This document shows positions 43,516 through 52,036 of a stretch of 64,000 bases of DNA, piece by piece. The notes under the pieces are model-generated. The model made no database searches, was not told the origin of the DNA, and saw only the letters and a program-made list of their open reading frames with translations. Source of the stretch: DASUSH01 sp963785155 (GTDB lineage Bacteria > Actinomycetota > Thermoleophilia > Solirubrobacterales > 70-9). The translations under genes were made by a program, and so were the position numbers. The stretch covers positions 1 through 64,000 of the forward strand of contig CAWAUB010000002.1 of assembly GCA_963785155.1 (NCBI GenBank). The letters are read 5' to 3'. How positions within the stretch are numbered: position 1 is the first letter of the stretch; every line of letters starts with the position of its first letter.

Positions 43516-44460
43516 ATGAGGACGCGCAGGCTCGGCAAACGGGGTCCCGAGATCTCGGCGGTCGGACTGGGGGCGTGGGAGGCCGGCGGAGGCGAGTACG
43601 GGTCCGGGCCCGCGGAGGAGGAGATCCTCGCGGCCTATCACGCGGGTTTCGACACGGGCATGAACTGGATCGATACGGCCGAGGTCTACGGCCCGCACAC
43701 CTCGGAGGAATTGGTGGGAAGGGCAATCGCCGATCGCCCCGAGGCGCTGGTGTTCACCAAGGTTGGCCCGCTCCCGCTCGGCCACGGTTACGAGCCGGAC
43801 GGGATCAGGGCCGCGGCGGAGGCGAGCCTCGAGCGGATCGGCCGCGACGTCATCGACCTCTTCCAGATTCACCAGCCCGTGCCCGGGATGGACGTGGCGG
43901 CGGCGTGGGAGGCGATGGCGGGCCTCGCCGAGGAGGGCCTCGCGCGGTCCATCGGAGTCTCCAACTTCGACCGCGAGCAGATCGAGCTGTGCCACCGCAT
44001 CCGGCCCGTGGACTCGCTCCAGCCGAATCTCTCGATGCTCTACCGGGATCTGGAGGAGTTGATCGCCTGGTGCGGCGAGGAGGGCATCGGGGTGATCGCC
44101 TACGGCCCGCTCGCCTTTGGGCTGCTCACCGGTCAGATCACCGCGTCGACGAGCTTTGCCGCCGACGACTGGCGGAGCGGCAACACGGACGTGCCGCCGG
44201 TCCGGCGCCTCTACGAGGCGCTGTTCGCGCCGGACGTGGTGGAAGGCAACGTCGCCAAGGTGGAGGCGCTCGGCCCGCTGGCCGAGGAGCGTGGGCTCAC
44301 GCTTGCCCAGGTCGCCCTCGCCTGGGCGATACACCAACCGGGTGTGACCGGCGTGATCTGTGGGTCGACCTCGCCCCGGTTCGCACGGGAGAACGCGGCA
44401 GCCGGTTCGGTCGAGCTGACGCCGGAGGACCTGGCGACGATCGAGCGGCTACTCGCCTGA
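43516..44460 (+). CDS. Aldo/keto reductase
   Basis: A 314-residue TIM-barrel oxidoreductase. NWIDTAEVYGPHTSEELVGRAI near residue 50 contains the catalytic Asp and Tyr, VFTKVG the Lys, and FQIHQPVPGMD the His; SIGVSNFDREQIELC and the C-terminal GVTGVICGSTSP bind NADP(H). It belongs to the COG0667 group. It lies 8 nt after the flavin monooxygenase gene, and its last 12 nt overlap the end of the convergent ammonia-lyase-like gene. Confidence 0.92.
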   Translation: MRTRRLGKRGPEISAVGLGAWEAGGGEYGSGPAEEEILAAYHAGFDTGMNWIDTAEVYGPHTSEELVGRAIADRPEALVFTKVGPLPLGHGYEPDGIRAAAEASLERIGRDVIDLFQIHQPVPGMDVAAAWEAMAGLAEEGLARSIGVSNFDREQIELCHRIRPVDSLQPNLSMLYRDLEELIAWCGEEGIGVIAYGPLAFGLLTGQITASTSFAADDWRSGNTDVPPVRRLYEALFAPDVVEGNVAKVEALGPLAEERGLTLAQVALAWAIHQPGVTGVICGSTSPRFARENAAAGSVELTPEDLATIERLLA

Positions 44461-46512
44461 GCGGTCTGGACCGGCCCCGCGCCCCGGCCCGCCGATGTGG
44501 CGACCGATCGCGTCGCCGGCGACTTTGAGCAGGCTGCCGTCGTCGAGCAGCGACCGCACGGTCGCGATGTCACCGGCCACGTAACGGTCTTCCATCTGAG
44601 GCGGGACGTGCTCGCGAATCTGCTCGTGGACAGCTCTGGTTCCCACCCCCAGCTTCGCGCCCTCGCGCAGGTCGATCGCCTGGGAGGCGACGATCAGCTC
44701 GATCGCGAGCAGGCTCATCGCGGCGTCGAGCGCGCGGGCGGCCTTCGCCACGCCCTCGACCGCCATCGTGGCGTGGTCCTCGATGCTGCCGGCAACGGGG
44801 ACGAAGTCGAGCGACGCCGGGTTCGCCCCGAGGCGGACCTCCGCGTTCAGGGCGGTCGCGGTCTTCTGGATCACGCCGAGGCCGACGTTGCGGCTGGGGT
44901 CGGCGGCGAGATAGATCGGGAGCTTCGTGAAGTGCGAGTCCATCAACCTCACGACCCGGTTGCTCGCCATGCTCGTGAGCTGGGCGACCGCGATCGAGAG
45001 CGTGTCGAACGCGATCGACAGGGCGGCCGGGTGGAAGTTGCCGGTCGAGAGCATCTCCATCCTGTCGATCAGGACCATCGGGTTGTCGCCGGTCGAGTTC
45101 AGCTCGGTTTCGAGCGTCCCGCGCACCAGCCCGAGCACGTCGAACACCGCACCGTGTACCTGGATCGCCGAGCGGAAGCTGATCGGATCCTGGACGTCGA
45201 GAGTCGGCTTCGAGGTCCAGAGGCTGCTGCCGTCGATCAGCGCCGTGACCAGCCCCGCGCTGATCAGCTGGCCGGAGAAGCGCCGCGCGTCGTCCACCTC
45301 GGGATCGAGCACGCTCGTGTGGCCACCCAGCGCTTCGAAGCTCATCGCTACGGATACGTCGGCGAGCGCAAGCAGCTCGTGCGCGAGCCCGACCACGAGC
45401 GCGCCCTGGCCGACCGAGGCCGAGTTGGCGCTCACCAGCGCCAGGCCATCCTTGGCGGCGAGCTCCGGGGGCTCGATTCCGGCCGCCGCCATGCCCTCGG
45501 CGCCGCCCAGGCGCCTGCCTTCGAACTCGACCTCGCCCTCGCCGATCAGCGGCAGTGACAGATGGGCGAGCGGGGCCAGGTCGGCCATCCCGATCGACCC
45601 GCGCGAGGGCACGACGGGGTGGACGCCCGGCGTTCAGCATCGCGAGCAGGACGTCGAAGACCTCCGGCTGAACGCCCGACCCGCCGCGAGCCATGCCGTT
45701 CAGCCGCGTGACCATGATCGCTCGCACGACCTCGACCGGGTGCTCGGGCGCGAGGCCGGCGGCGTGGCTGAGGAGGATGTGGCGCTGGAATGACGCCTGC
45801 TCCGACGGCGGGATGCGCTCCTCCTTCAGCTCGCCGAGGTTGGTCGTCAGCCCGTAGACGGGCTCGGGCTGCGCGGCGAGGTCGCTCGACTACGTCACGT
45901 GAGCGCCGCATGGTCTTCCGCGCGGAGTCCGCCACGCGCACCGGCGCGCGCTGCCAGGCGACCCGCGCGACCTGGTCGATGGTCAGATCGTCACCGGTGA
46001 GGACGACATCGCGCCCCGGGTCAAGTCGGCGGACAAGCCGTCGCATCCGATCCGCGGCCAGGCCCTCGTCGCCGTAGGCCGTGTGCGCCGAGTCATCGGC
46101 GGGCTCGTCCCCGTCCGCCCGGAGATCGCTGCGGAGGTGACCCGCAGCGAGCACCGCGATCGCGCGGTAGAAGCGGGCGCGAAGGCGACGTCGATCTCCA
46201 GCTTCCCCCTCAGGTCCTCTTGCGGGATCTCGAACAGGATCGCGTCCGCCTCGACGACGGAACCCGGAAGCGGCTGCGGCCCCGTCGAGCAGGGCGATCA
46301 TGCCCACCGCGTCGCCGGGCCCGAAGCTCTCCTCGGCCGGGACATCGGTCCTGCGCACGGCGCCCTCGAGGATCAGGTACACGGCCGGGGTCTCGTCGCC
46401 GCGCGCGGGTTATCTCCTCGCCAGCCGTGATCCTCCGTGCCTCTCCGTGCTCGGAGAGCCACTCGATGTCGGCCTCCGTCAGGGTGCCAAGGATGTCGAG
46501 GAGGCGGAACAT
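44449..46512 (-). CDS. Cyclic-nucleotide-binding domain fused to HAL/PAL-fold protein lacking the MIO triad (about five frame slips)
   Basis: Read across frames, the first 115 or so residues are a cNMP-binding domain (MFRLLDILGTLTEADIEWL, YLILEGAV, ESFGPGDAVGMIALLDG). After a linker comes an aromatic-amino-acid-lyase fold: DVVLTGDDLTIDQVARVA, VYGLTTNLGELKEERIPPSE, NAGVHPVVPSRGSIGMADLA, PLAHLSLPLIGEG, KDGLALVSANSAS, SFRSAIQVHGA, STGDNP and STGNFHPAALS. Where the family has Ala-Ser-Gly, which cyclises to the MIO cofactor, this protein has Gly-Met-Ala-Asp, one residue shorter. Frame changes lie near 46405, 46265, 46178, 45880 and 45625, all in G/C runs. Start 46512 is 1 nt after the upstream gene's stop. 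Catalysis by the usual route seems impossible. Confidence 0.75.
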
Positions 46513-46513
46513 G

Positions 46514-47393
46514 TCAGACGACGCCGGCGAGGACCTCGCGCATCCTCCGCGGCTCGACCCCTAGCCGCTCGGCGTCCGCGGTGCCATCCGCGAGTCGTCA
46601 TCGGCACCTCCATCAGCTCCGCCTCCTCCCAGGTGGCGAAGGCGGTCTCCCCCCAGATCCGCCGCAGCCAGATCAGGGCGGTGCGAACCAGCGGCAGGGG
46701 GACGTGCACGAGCCGCCGGCGCCGGCCGGCACTCGCGGCGACCATCAGCGCCATCTGGTCGTAGGTGAGCGTCTCGGGGCCGGCGAGCTCGAAGCGCTCG
46801 GAGCCCTCGTCGCGCTCCAGAGCCGCGGCCGTGGCCGCGGCGACGTCCCGGGCCCAGATCGGCTGGTAGGAGGCGCGGCCGTCGCCCGAGATCGGCAGGA
46901 CCGGGAACAGCGCCAGCCGCCGCATCCACGAGGTCCAGTGGTCGTGCGGGTCGTAGACGATCGAGGGGGCGATGATCGTCGAGCGCAGGTCGGCCTCGAC
47001 AACCGCCTGCTCGGCAAGGGCCTTCGAGCGGAAGAAGCGGGTGCGCTGAAAGCTGGTCGCGCCGATCGCGGAGAAGAAGACGAAGCGCTCGACCCCGGCG
47101 CGCTCGGCGGCGCGCAGCAGGCGGGCGGTGCCGAGCCCGTTCACCTCCTCGAGCCGGCGCGGCGGCTGATCGCGGATCGTCGCGCCGAGGTGGACGACGG
47201 CTTCGACCCCTCGCAGCGCGTGCCGGAGCCCGTGCGGATCGCCGAGGTCGGCGAGCGCGATCTGGACGTTCACGCGCTGCGCGCCGAGGCGGCGCGGGTC
47301 GCGAACCAGCGCTCGCACGGAGTGCCCCCGCTGCAGGAGCTCCGGGATCAGGGCCGTGCCGACGACGCCGGTTGCGCCAGTGACGAGGATCAT
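46514..47393 (-). CDS. NAD(P)-binding NmrA/NDUFA9-like protein (one frame slip)
   Basis: An atypical SDR of about 293 residues. MILVTGATGVVGTALIPELL is the dinucleotide motif, VVHLGATI and FVFFSAIGAT follow, and YDPHDHWTSWMRRLALFPVLPISG with YQPIWARDVAAA match the complex I NDUFA9-like group, which lacks the standard catalytic Tyr-Lys. The frame slips near 46600; the true end DGTADAERLGVEP to VLAGVV lies in the next frame and stops at 46514. ATG 47393 has TAGTGT 8 nt upstream. It precedes the cNMP/ammonia-lyase fusion by one base and is probably its operon partner. Confidence 0.85.
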
Positions 47394-47401
47394 CGTTCGC
47401 C

Positions 47402-47407
47402 ACACTA
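47402..47407 (-). promoter_or_regulatory. TAGTGT -10 box before NmrA-like gene
   Basis: On the minus strand TAGTGT ends 8 nt before the ATG at 47393. No ribosome-binding site is seen. It would drive the NmrA-like gene and the ammonia-lyase fusion. Confidence 0.45.
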
Positions 47408-47533
47408 CTTATGCCCGGTGGCGATTCCGCCGCCGCTTTCGTAGAATGACCGCCCCGGTCGGGCCCGCCCCGGCCGCTGGCATCTAGGGACACCGACCAC
47501 CAACCAAGACCTGACCACGGAAGGGAGCCAAAC

Positions 47534-47796
47534 TTGACCTACGTCATCGCGGAACCCTGTGTCGACACGAAGGACAACTCGTGCGTCGAGGTCTGCCCGG
47601 TCGACTGCATCCACCCGACTCCCGACGAGCCGGACTACGAGAGCGTCACCCAGCTCTACATCGACCCCGACGAGTGCATCGACTGCGACGCCTGCGTCGA
47701 GGCGTGCCCCGTCGACGCCTGCTTCGCCGAGGACCAGCTGCCCGAGGAGTGGGCCAAGTTCACGGCGATCAACGCCGAGTACTTCCAGGCAAGTAG
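47534..47796 (+). CDS. fdxA: 7Fe ferredoxin, FdxA type (one frame slip near the end)
   Basis: Cys residues at 9, 17, 21, 25, 48, 51, 54, 58 and 63 include the set that binds one 3Fe-4S and one 4Fe-4S cluster in actinobacterial FdxA. TYVIAEPCVDTKDNSC, VCPVDCI and DECIDCDACVEACPVDA are diagnostic. The stop is reached only if the frame slips in ttccaggcaag near 47785, giving an end EYFQ-x-K at 47796; otherwise the frame runs into the next gene. Start is TTG 47534 behind aagggag. It transfers low-potential electrons to oxidoreductases or P450s. Confidence 0.92.
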
Positions 47797-47826
47797 CCTT
47801 CCATACGCCCGGCGTGCCCGGGTAGG

Positions 47827-47832
47827 TACGCT
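47827..47832 (+). promoter_or_regulatory. TACGCT -10 box before secreted repeat protein
   Basis: TACGCT ends 8 nt before the ATG at 47841. The arrangement matches the other leaderless candidates. Confidence 0.4.
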
Positions 47833-47840
47833 TTCCCGGA

Positions 47841-49494
47841 ATGGTTCGCCGGCAGGGAGGCACGGGGCTCGCGCTGGTCTTGGCGCTGATGTTGCTCGTC
47901 GCGCTGCCTGCCGCCGCCGGGGCGCAGACCGTCAAGCACCCGGATCAGGTCGTCAGAAGCGCGTCAGGACCGACGCGGGCGGCTGCCAGAAGGTCGACCT
48001 ACTTCACCTGGTCGGAGCTTCCCGGCGCGGTCTCCTACCACCTCGTCCTCGACGACACCCTCGGCTTCGACGTCGACACAGACCTACCCGCCCTACGACG
48101 ACAACAACCCGGCCTTGGAGTTCGGCGGGCCTGCCGCCTGTATCCGGCACCCAGCATCGCCTAGATCCTCACCTACCAGGGCGGCCCCGTCAGCGCGGAC
48201 GGCGGCTGCCAGGCCAACGACGTGGCCCGGTACACGATCAGGGAGTTCACCGCCAGCTTCTGCGGCGACGATCGGCCACGTTCCGATCCGCGACCCAGAC
48301 GCCGTTTCAGGACAAGTGCGAGACGCAGGTCGTCGGCTCGGTCACGAAGAGGACGGGACGCCGGTCGAGGGAGTCCGGATCTCGATCAGCGGCGCCGGCA
48401 CCAAGAGGACGGGCGAAACCGGCTTCTACCAGTCGAAGGTGAAGCCCGGGCGCCACACGGTCAGCGCGCCGAAGGGATTCTGCGTCGTCGGCCCGAAGAA
48501 GTGCGACCAACTCGAAGTCGGTCGAACGTCAAGCTCGCCAAGACCGAGGTCGTCAACTTCGTCCGCTCGGATAAGACGGTGACGCTCTCGGGCGGTGTGC
48601 TGGAGCGAACTTGCCTCGACGACATCGAGGCGGTGGGGTGCCAGTTCTTGCAGGTCGTGCCCGCAAGGTTCCAGGGCATCGTCGCCACCAGCTCGGATGG
48701 GGATGAGTACCGAGCACAAACGAACAACGGCGGGGACTACTCGCTCGAGGTTCCCCAGGGTCGGTACGAGGTCGAGCTCGGCGAAAGCGACACAGACCCT
48801 CAATCGGTTCCCGAATTCCGCACCGTCAACGCTCGGGGCAACGTGAAGCACCTCGACTTCAAGATCTGCCGTCCACCGCCGGAATGGAGAGGGTTCCCGA
48901 TCGGCTGCAGCCTCGTCGAGGTGCGGGGTACCGTCGAGGGCATCGACGGCAAGGGCTTCGAGAACGCGGCTGTCGCGGGTCCGGGGGACATCGACTATCC
49001 GGGTCCCAACGGGCGCTTCTCGTTGTTGGTTCCCCGCGGCGAGGTGGAGGTGAGGGCGTTCGGCGAGATCATCGCGCCCGACTTGGTCAGCCAGGAAAGG
49101 AGCGTGCAGGCGACGAAGAAGGTCAATGAGATCTCCGGCCGTACGTCCTCAAGCCTGAATGGACCATCTTCCCGGCCACCCCCGGGCCTTGGTCGTCTAC
49201 GTCGATGCGATGCCGTTGGGCCCACGTCGACCGCAGATGAAGTTCGTCCGCAACCGGTTCTCCGGGGACGGTGCGGGGTGCACCGATCTGCAACGGGCAA
49301 GCCCAGTCCGATTCGAGCTCGGCGTCGGTTCTGTGTTCGCGCAGCGAAGTTCCGTTTTCGCGGTGACCCCTGCCCAGCACGTCGGGCCAGGCTCCCTGCC
49401 GTGGTGCGAAGGGAATTACACGGCAACTCTGCCGGTGCCCAAGCATCCCGAGCTGAACCTGACGGGTGACTTCGACCTCGCGGAGGGTCAGTAG
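47841..49494 (+). CDS. Secreted protein with carboxypeptidase-regulatory-like repeats (several frame slips)
   Basis: The N terminus is a clear signal peptide (LALVLALMLLVALPAAAGA). Downstream, pieces in different frames read YFTWSELPGAVSYHLVLDD, YQGGPVSADGGC, TPVEGVRISISGAGTKRTGETGFYQSKVKPG, TNNGGDYSLEVPQGRYEVEL and GRFSLLVPRGEVEVRAFGE. The last three are repeats of the G-x-V-x-G...GxY/F-x-L-x-V-P-x-G-x-Y/V-x-V form of CarboxypepD_reg-like beta sandwiches. At least five frame changes lie between 47950 and 49200. It is probably an extracellular adhesive or structural protein. Whether it is a decayed gene or error-ridden sequence cannot be decided here. Confidence 0.6.
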
Positions 49495-49519
49495 CTCCTC
49501 GGCTGGCGGACGTTCGGCG

Positions 49520-50695
49520 CTAAGCGGCGCCGCCGGCCTGCACGACCGGCAGCTCGGTGCCGCTGATCGGCGTGCCGACCGGGGCGACCGGCGTTTCCAT
49601 TGCCTCGACGGGCTGCATCACCGGCAGCTCCTGCGGCGTCGCCGCGACGATCCCGCGCGCGGCGGCGCGGATCGCCTGTGAGGCGGGGGCGTCGGGATGG
49701 GTCAGGACGAGCGGCTCGCCGATGTCGGCCTGGTGGCGCAGCTCCTCCTGAAGCGGCACCTTGCCGAGCAGTGGCACGTCGAGCTCGTCGGCGAGGAGCT
49801 GGCCGCCGCCCTCGCCGAAGATCGTGAAGCGCTGGCCGTCCGGCGTCGTGAAGCCGGACATGTTCTCGATCGCACCGAGGATCTCGAGGTCGAACTTGCC
49901 CGCCATCTCAGCGGCGCGGGTCGCGACCTGCTGTGCCGCGGGCTGCGGCGTGGTCACGAGCAGGAACTTGGCCTGGGGGAGGAGCTGGGAGAGGGTCATC
50001 GAGACGTCGCCGGTGCCCGGGGGCAGGTCGAGCAGCAGGTAGTCGAGCTCGCCCCAGTCGACGTCCTCGAGGAACTGCTGGATCGCCTTGTGGAGCATCG
50101 GACCGCGCCAGACGACGGCGGCGTTCTCCTCGACGAAGAAACCGATCGACATCGTCTTCACACCGCCGGCGCCGATCGGCGGCACGATCTTGCGGCGCTC
50201 GTTGACGTCGGGGCGCTGGTTGACGCCGAGCATGCGAGGGAGCGAGTAGCCGTAGACATCGGCGTCGAGTGCGCCAGCCGAATGACCTTCGGCCGCGAGC
50301 GCGGCGGCGAGGTTGGCGGTCATCGTCGACTTGCCGACGCCGCCCTTGCCCGAGGCGACGCAGATCACGTTGCCCACCGCGGCGAGGGCGCCCTCGGGGA
50401 GCCCGGCCGGCCGGCCGAGGACCTTCTGAAGGTTCTGCTTCTCACCGTCGGAGAGGACGTCGAAGCCGACCCCGACCTCGGTTACGCCCTCGAGCTCGGA
50501 GACCTGCTTCGCGACGGCCTGCTGGAAGTGCCCGCGGATCGGGCAGCCGGCGGTGGTCAGGGAGACGACGACCTCGACCTTGCCGCCCTCGCGGATCTCG
50601 ATCGAGCGAACCATCCCGAGGTCGACGATCGACCGCCGCAGCTCGGGATCGATCACGGGCCGCAGCGCCTCGGTTATCTGATCCTTGGTGGGCAT
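49520..50695 (-). CDS. mrp: Mrp/NBP35 family iron-sulfur cluster carrier ATPase
   Basis: A 391-residue protein with an N-terminal MIP18 (DUF59) domain (ITEALRPVIDPELRRSIVDLGMV, SLTTAGCPIRGHFQQAV) and a C-terminal ParA-like ATPase: deviant Walker A ASGKGGVGKSTMTANLA near residue 114, LLLDLPPGTGDVSMTLSQ and IGAIENMSGF. The Cys-x2-Cys after ENMS of E. coli ApbC is absent (TTPDGQ), as in other actinobacterial homologues I know. It is thought to load Fe-S clusters onto apoproteins. The tail after residue 355 is Pro/Val-rich. Start ATG 50695. Confidence 0.93.
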   Translation of the reverse strand: MPTKDQITEALRPVIDPELRRSIVDLGMVRSIEIREGGKVEVVVSLTTAGCPIRGHFQQAVAKQVSELEGVTEVGVGFDVLSDGEKQNLQKVLGRPAGLPEGALAAVGNVICVASGKGGVGKSTMTANLAAALAAEGHSAGALDADVYGYSLPRMLGVNQRPDVNERRKIVPPIGAGGVKTMSIGFFVEENAAVVWRGPMLHKAIQQFLEDVDWGELDYLLLDLPPGTGDVSMTLSQLLPQAKFLLVTTPQPAAQQVATRAAEMAGKFDLEILGAIENMSGFTTPDGQRFTIFGEGGGQLLADELDVPLLGKVPLQEELRHQADIGEPLVLTHPDAPASQAIRAAARGIVAATPQELPVMQPVEAMETPVAPVGTPISGTELPVVQAGGAA

Positions 50696-50736
50696 CGATT
50701 CGATTCTAGGGAGCCTGGAGACCGGGCCCAGAAAGT

Positions 50737-50765
50737 GATCGACCGGCCACATGGGCCGGTCGATC
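50737..50765 (-). terminator. 12-bp stem hairpin, terminator of the basic coiled-coil gene
   Basis: gatcgaccggcc and ggccggtcgatc pair perfectly around the loop acatg. On the minus strand the hairpin is followed by acttt, so it likely ends the leftward transcript of the gene at 50856-51431 before mrp. It could also act in the other direction. Confidence 0.7.
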
Positions 50766-50783
50766 GGGAGGAGAGGTTGCTAC

Positions 50784-50805
50784 CTGGCGGCGGTTGGGCC
50801 GCCAG
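50784..50805. terminator. Second hairpin between mrp and the basic coiled-coil gene
   Basis: ctggcggc and gccgccag form a perfect 8-bp stem around ggttgg. It lies between the stop of the leftward gene at 50856 and the 12-bp hairpin, and probably belongs to the same transcript end. Confidence 0.5.
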
Positions 50806-50855
50806 ATCTCATCGGGCTCGCCGGCAACCTCGAGGGCGGCGGCCCGGGCTAAGCG

Positions 50856-51431
50856 CTAAACCAGCGCCGAAACCCGCTCCTCGACCTCGGTCCGGACCTT
50901 CTTCAGCTGCGTCTCCGCCTGGCGGCGGTTCTGCCGAAGGGTGGTCTCGGCCTTGCGGCGGTTCTGCCGCACGGTCGTCTCCAGCTTGCGCCGGTTCTGA
51001 CGGACCTGGGTCCGAGTCCGGCGGATCTGCTGCTGCACACGGGTGCGACGCTGCTTGAGCTCGCGCTCCGTGCGGGTGCGGGTCCGCTTCGCCTGCTGAG
51101 TGGCCTTGCGACGGGCGGTTCCGCCACGACGCTCGACCTTGTTCAGCTCACGGCGGAGCTGGGTGCGGGCCTTGCGAAGCTCGCGCTCCGCGGTCTCCCG
51201 CTTGGTGTAGGGCTGCACCGTGTCGTTGACGCGATCGGCGAAAAGGATCGCCGCGCCGACCGGAACATCGACGACGGTCTCGGCAGCCTGCCGGGCGCGC
51301 TCATAGGCGACCTCGGCGACGTTCTGCTGCGTCGACGTCGTCTGGCTCTGCGTGGTCCGCTTCTTCGCGGTGGTCTTGGTGGCGGTCCGCTTCTTCGCGG
51401 TGGTGCTGCCACTGGACTTGGTGGCTGCCAT
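50856..51431 (-). CDS. Basic histone-like coiled-coil protein with 11-residue repeats
   Basis: A 191-residue, strongly basic protein. The first 35 residues are Lys/Thr/Ser-rich with AKKRT copies like histone H1 tails; a short hydrophobic stretch (VVDVPVGAAILFADRV) follows; the rest is Arg/Lys/Gln-rich predicted helix. Near the end an 11-residue unit repeats: TQVRQNRRKLE, TTVRQNRRKAE, TTLRQNRRQAE, TQLKKVRTEVE. It resembles actinobacterial heparin-binding or nucleoid proteins in composition, but no family is certain. It is likely to bind DNA or polyanionic surfaces. The gene is divergent from the small membrane protein at 51607 across a 175-nt, comparatively AT-rich region. Confidence 0.7.
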   Translation of the reverse strand: MAATKSSGSTTAKKRTATKTTAKKRTTQSQTTSTQQNVAEVAYERARQAAETVVDVPVGAAILFADRVNDTVQPYTKRETAERELRKARTQLRRELNKVERRGGTARRKATQQAKRTRTRTERELKQRRTRVQQQIRRTRTQVRQNRRKLETTVRQNRRKAETTLRQNRRQAETQLKKVRTEVEERVSALV

Positions 51432-51606
51432 CTGTGGGTGTCTCCCTCGTTTGGGGTGTATTTCTAATTTCCTTATCTCTAAGGATGTTCAGCGTAGCAA
51501 GCCCGAACACCTGTTTGTACTCCCCTCACGCATCCGGGTTACAGAGGTAGGGTCTTCCGAACCAACCACGGCAGGCGGCAGGGCCGCCCGGGAAAGGGGC
51601 ATTTCC
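51432..51606. promoter_or_regulatory. Divergent promoter region
   Basis: 175 nt between two divergent genes. It contains the only notably AT-rich stretch nearby (gtatttctaatttcctta at about 51459-51476), suitable for promoters of the leftward basic protein, and gaaagggg before the ATG at 51607. No defined -35/-10 pair could be fixed with confidence. Confidence 0.4.
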
Positions 51607-52035
51607 ATGTTCGACAAGCGCAAGCAGGCGGTCTTCGAGAACGCCCAAGAGCAGGGGTTCGTCGACGCCGACGAGACGCTGGACGAGATGGCGTTCGTGC
51701 AGACCTACTTCTCGCCCTACCTCTACCTGCTCATCCTTCCGATCCCGCTCATGTTCATCACGCGTCCGCACGCGATCGCCGCGACCAACAAGAACGTCAG
51801 GGTGATGAGGCAGCACGTCTTCTCGACGAAGAAGGTCACGGAGCTGGTCGAGTCGCAGCCGCTCGAACAGGCGCAGGTGACGAAGACGGGATTCAGTGTC
51901 AGGGTCGGAACCGCCCCGAAGATGTACGGCTTCCTCGGCCAGGGCGCAGCGATGAAAGAGGTTGAAGCCGTCGCCGGTGGAGGCGAGGCGCCGCCGGAGG
52001 CCCCGCAGATTCCCCCGGCTGAGCGCCCGGAGTAA
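51607..52035 (+). CDS. Small membrane protein, PH-like domain, function unknown
   Basis: A 142-residue protein with one hydrophobic hairpin or segment (FSPYLYLLILPIPLMFITRP, about residues 36-55), followed by a short domain with alternating strands: AATNKNVRVMRQHVFSTKKVTELVES and KTGFSVRVGTAPKMYGF. This resembles bacterial PH-type domains that follow membrane anchors (TNKNVRVMR recalls the T-N-x-R-v/i pattern). The tail is Pro/Glu-rich. A gaaaggggc ribosome-binding site precedes ATG 51607. Partner and role are unknown. It converges on the next gene with 1 nt between. Confidence 0.6.
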   Translation: MFDKRKQAVFENAQEQGFVDADETLDEMAFVQTYFSPYLYLLILPIPLMFITRPHAIAATNKNVRVMRQHVFSTKKVTELVESQPLEQAQVTKTGFSVRVGTAPKMYGFLGQGAAMKEVEAVAGGGEAPPEAPQIPPAERPE

Positions 52036-52036
52036 C

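Noticed and set aside
45560..45640. Loss of Ala-Ser-Gly in the ammonia-lyase domain as a frame-slip artefact
   Set aside because: The nearest slip is about 40 nt away. The bases around the site stay in frame on both sides and differ by a whole codon plus substitutions, which a one-base error does not give. Kept as a finding, with polishing as the test.
47534..48442. Ferredoxin with a 200-residue C-terminal extension
   Set aside because: Beyond residue 86 the frame is the shifted reading of the next gene's signal peptide region; a slip near 47785 gives a normal ferredoxin end.
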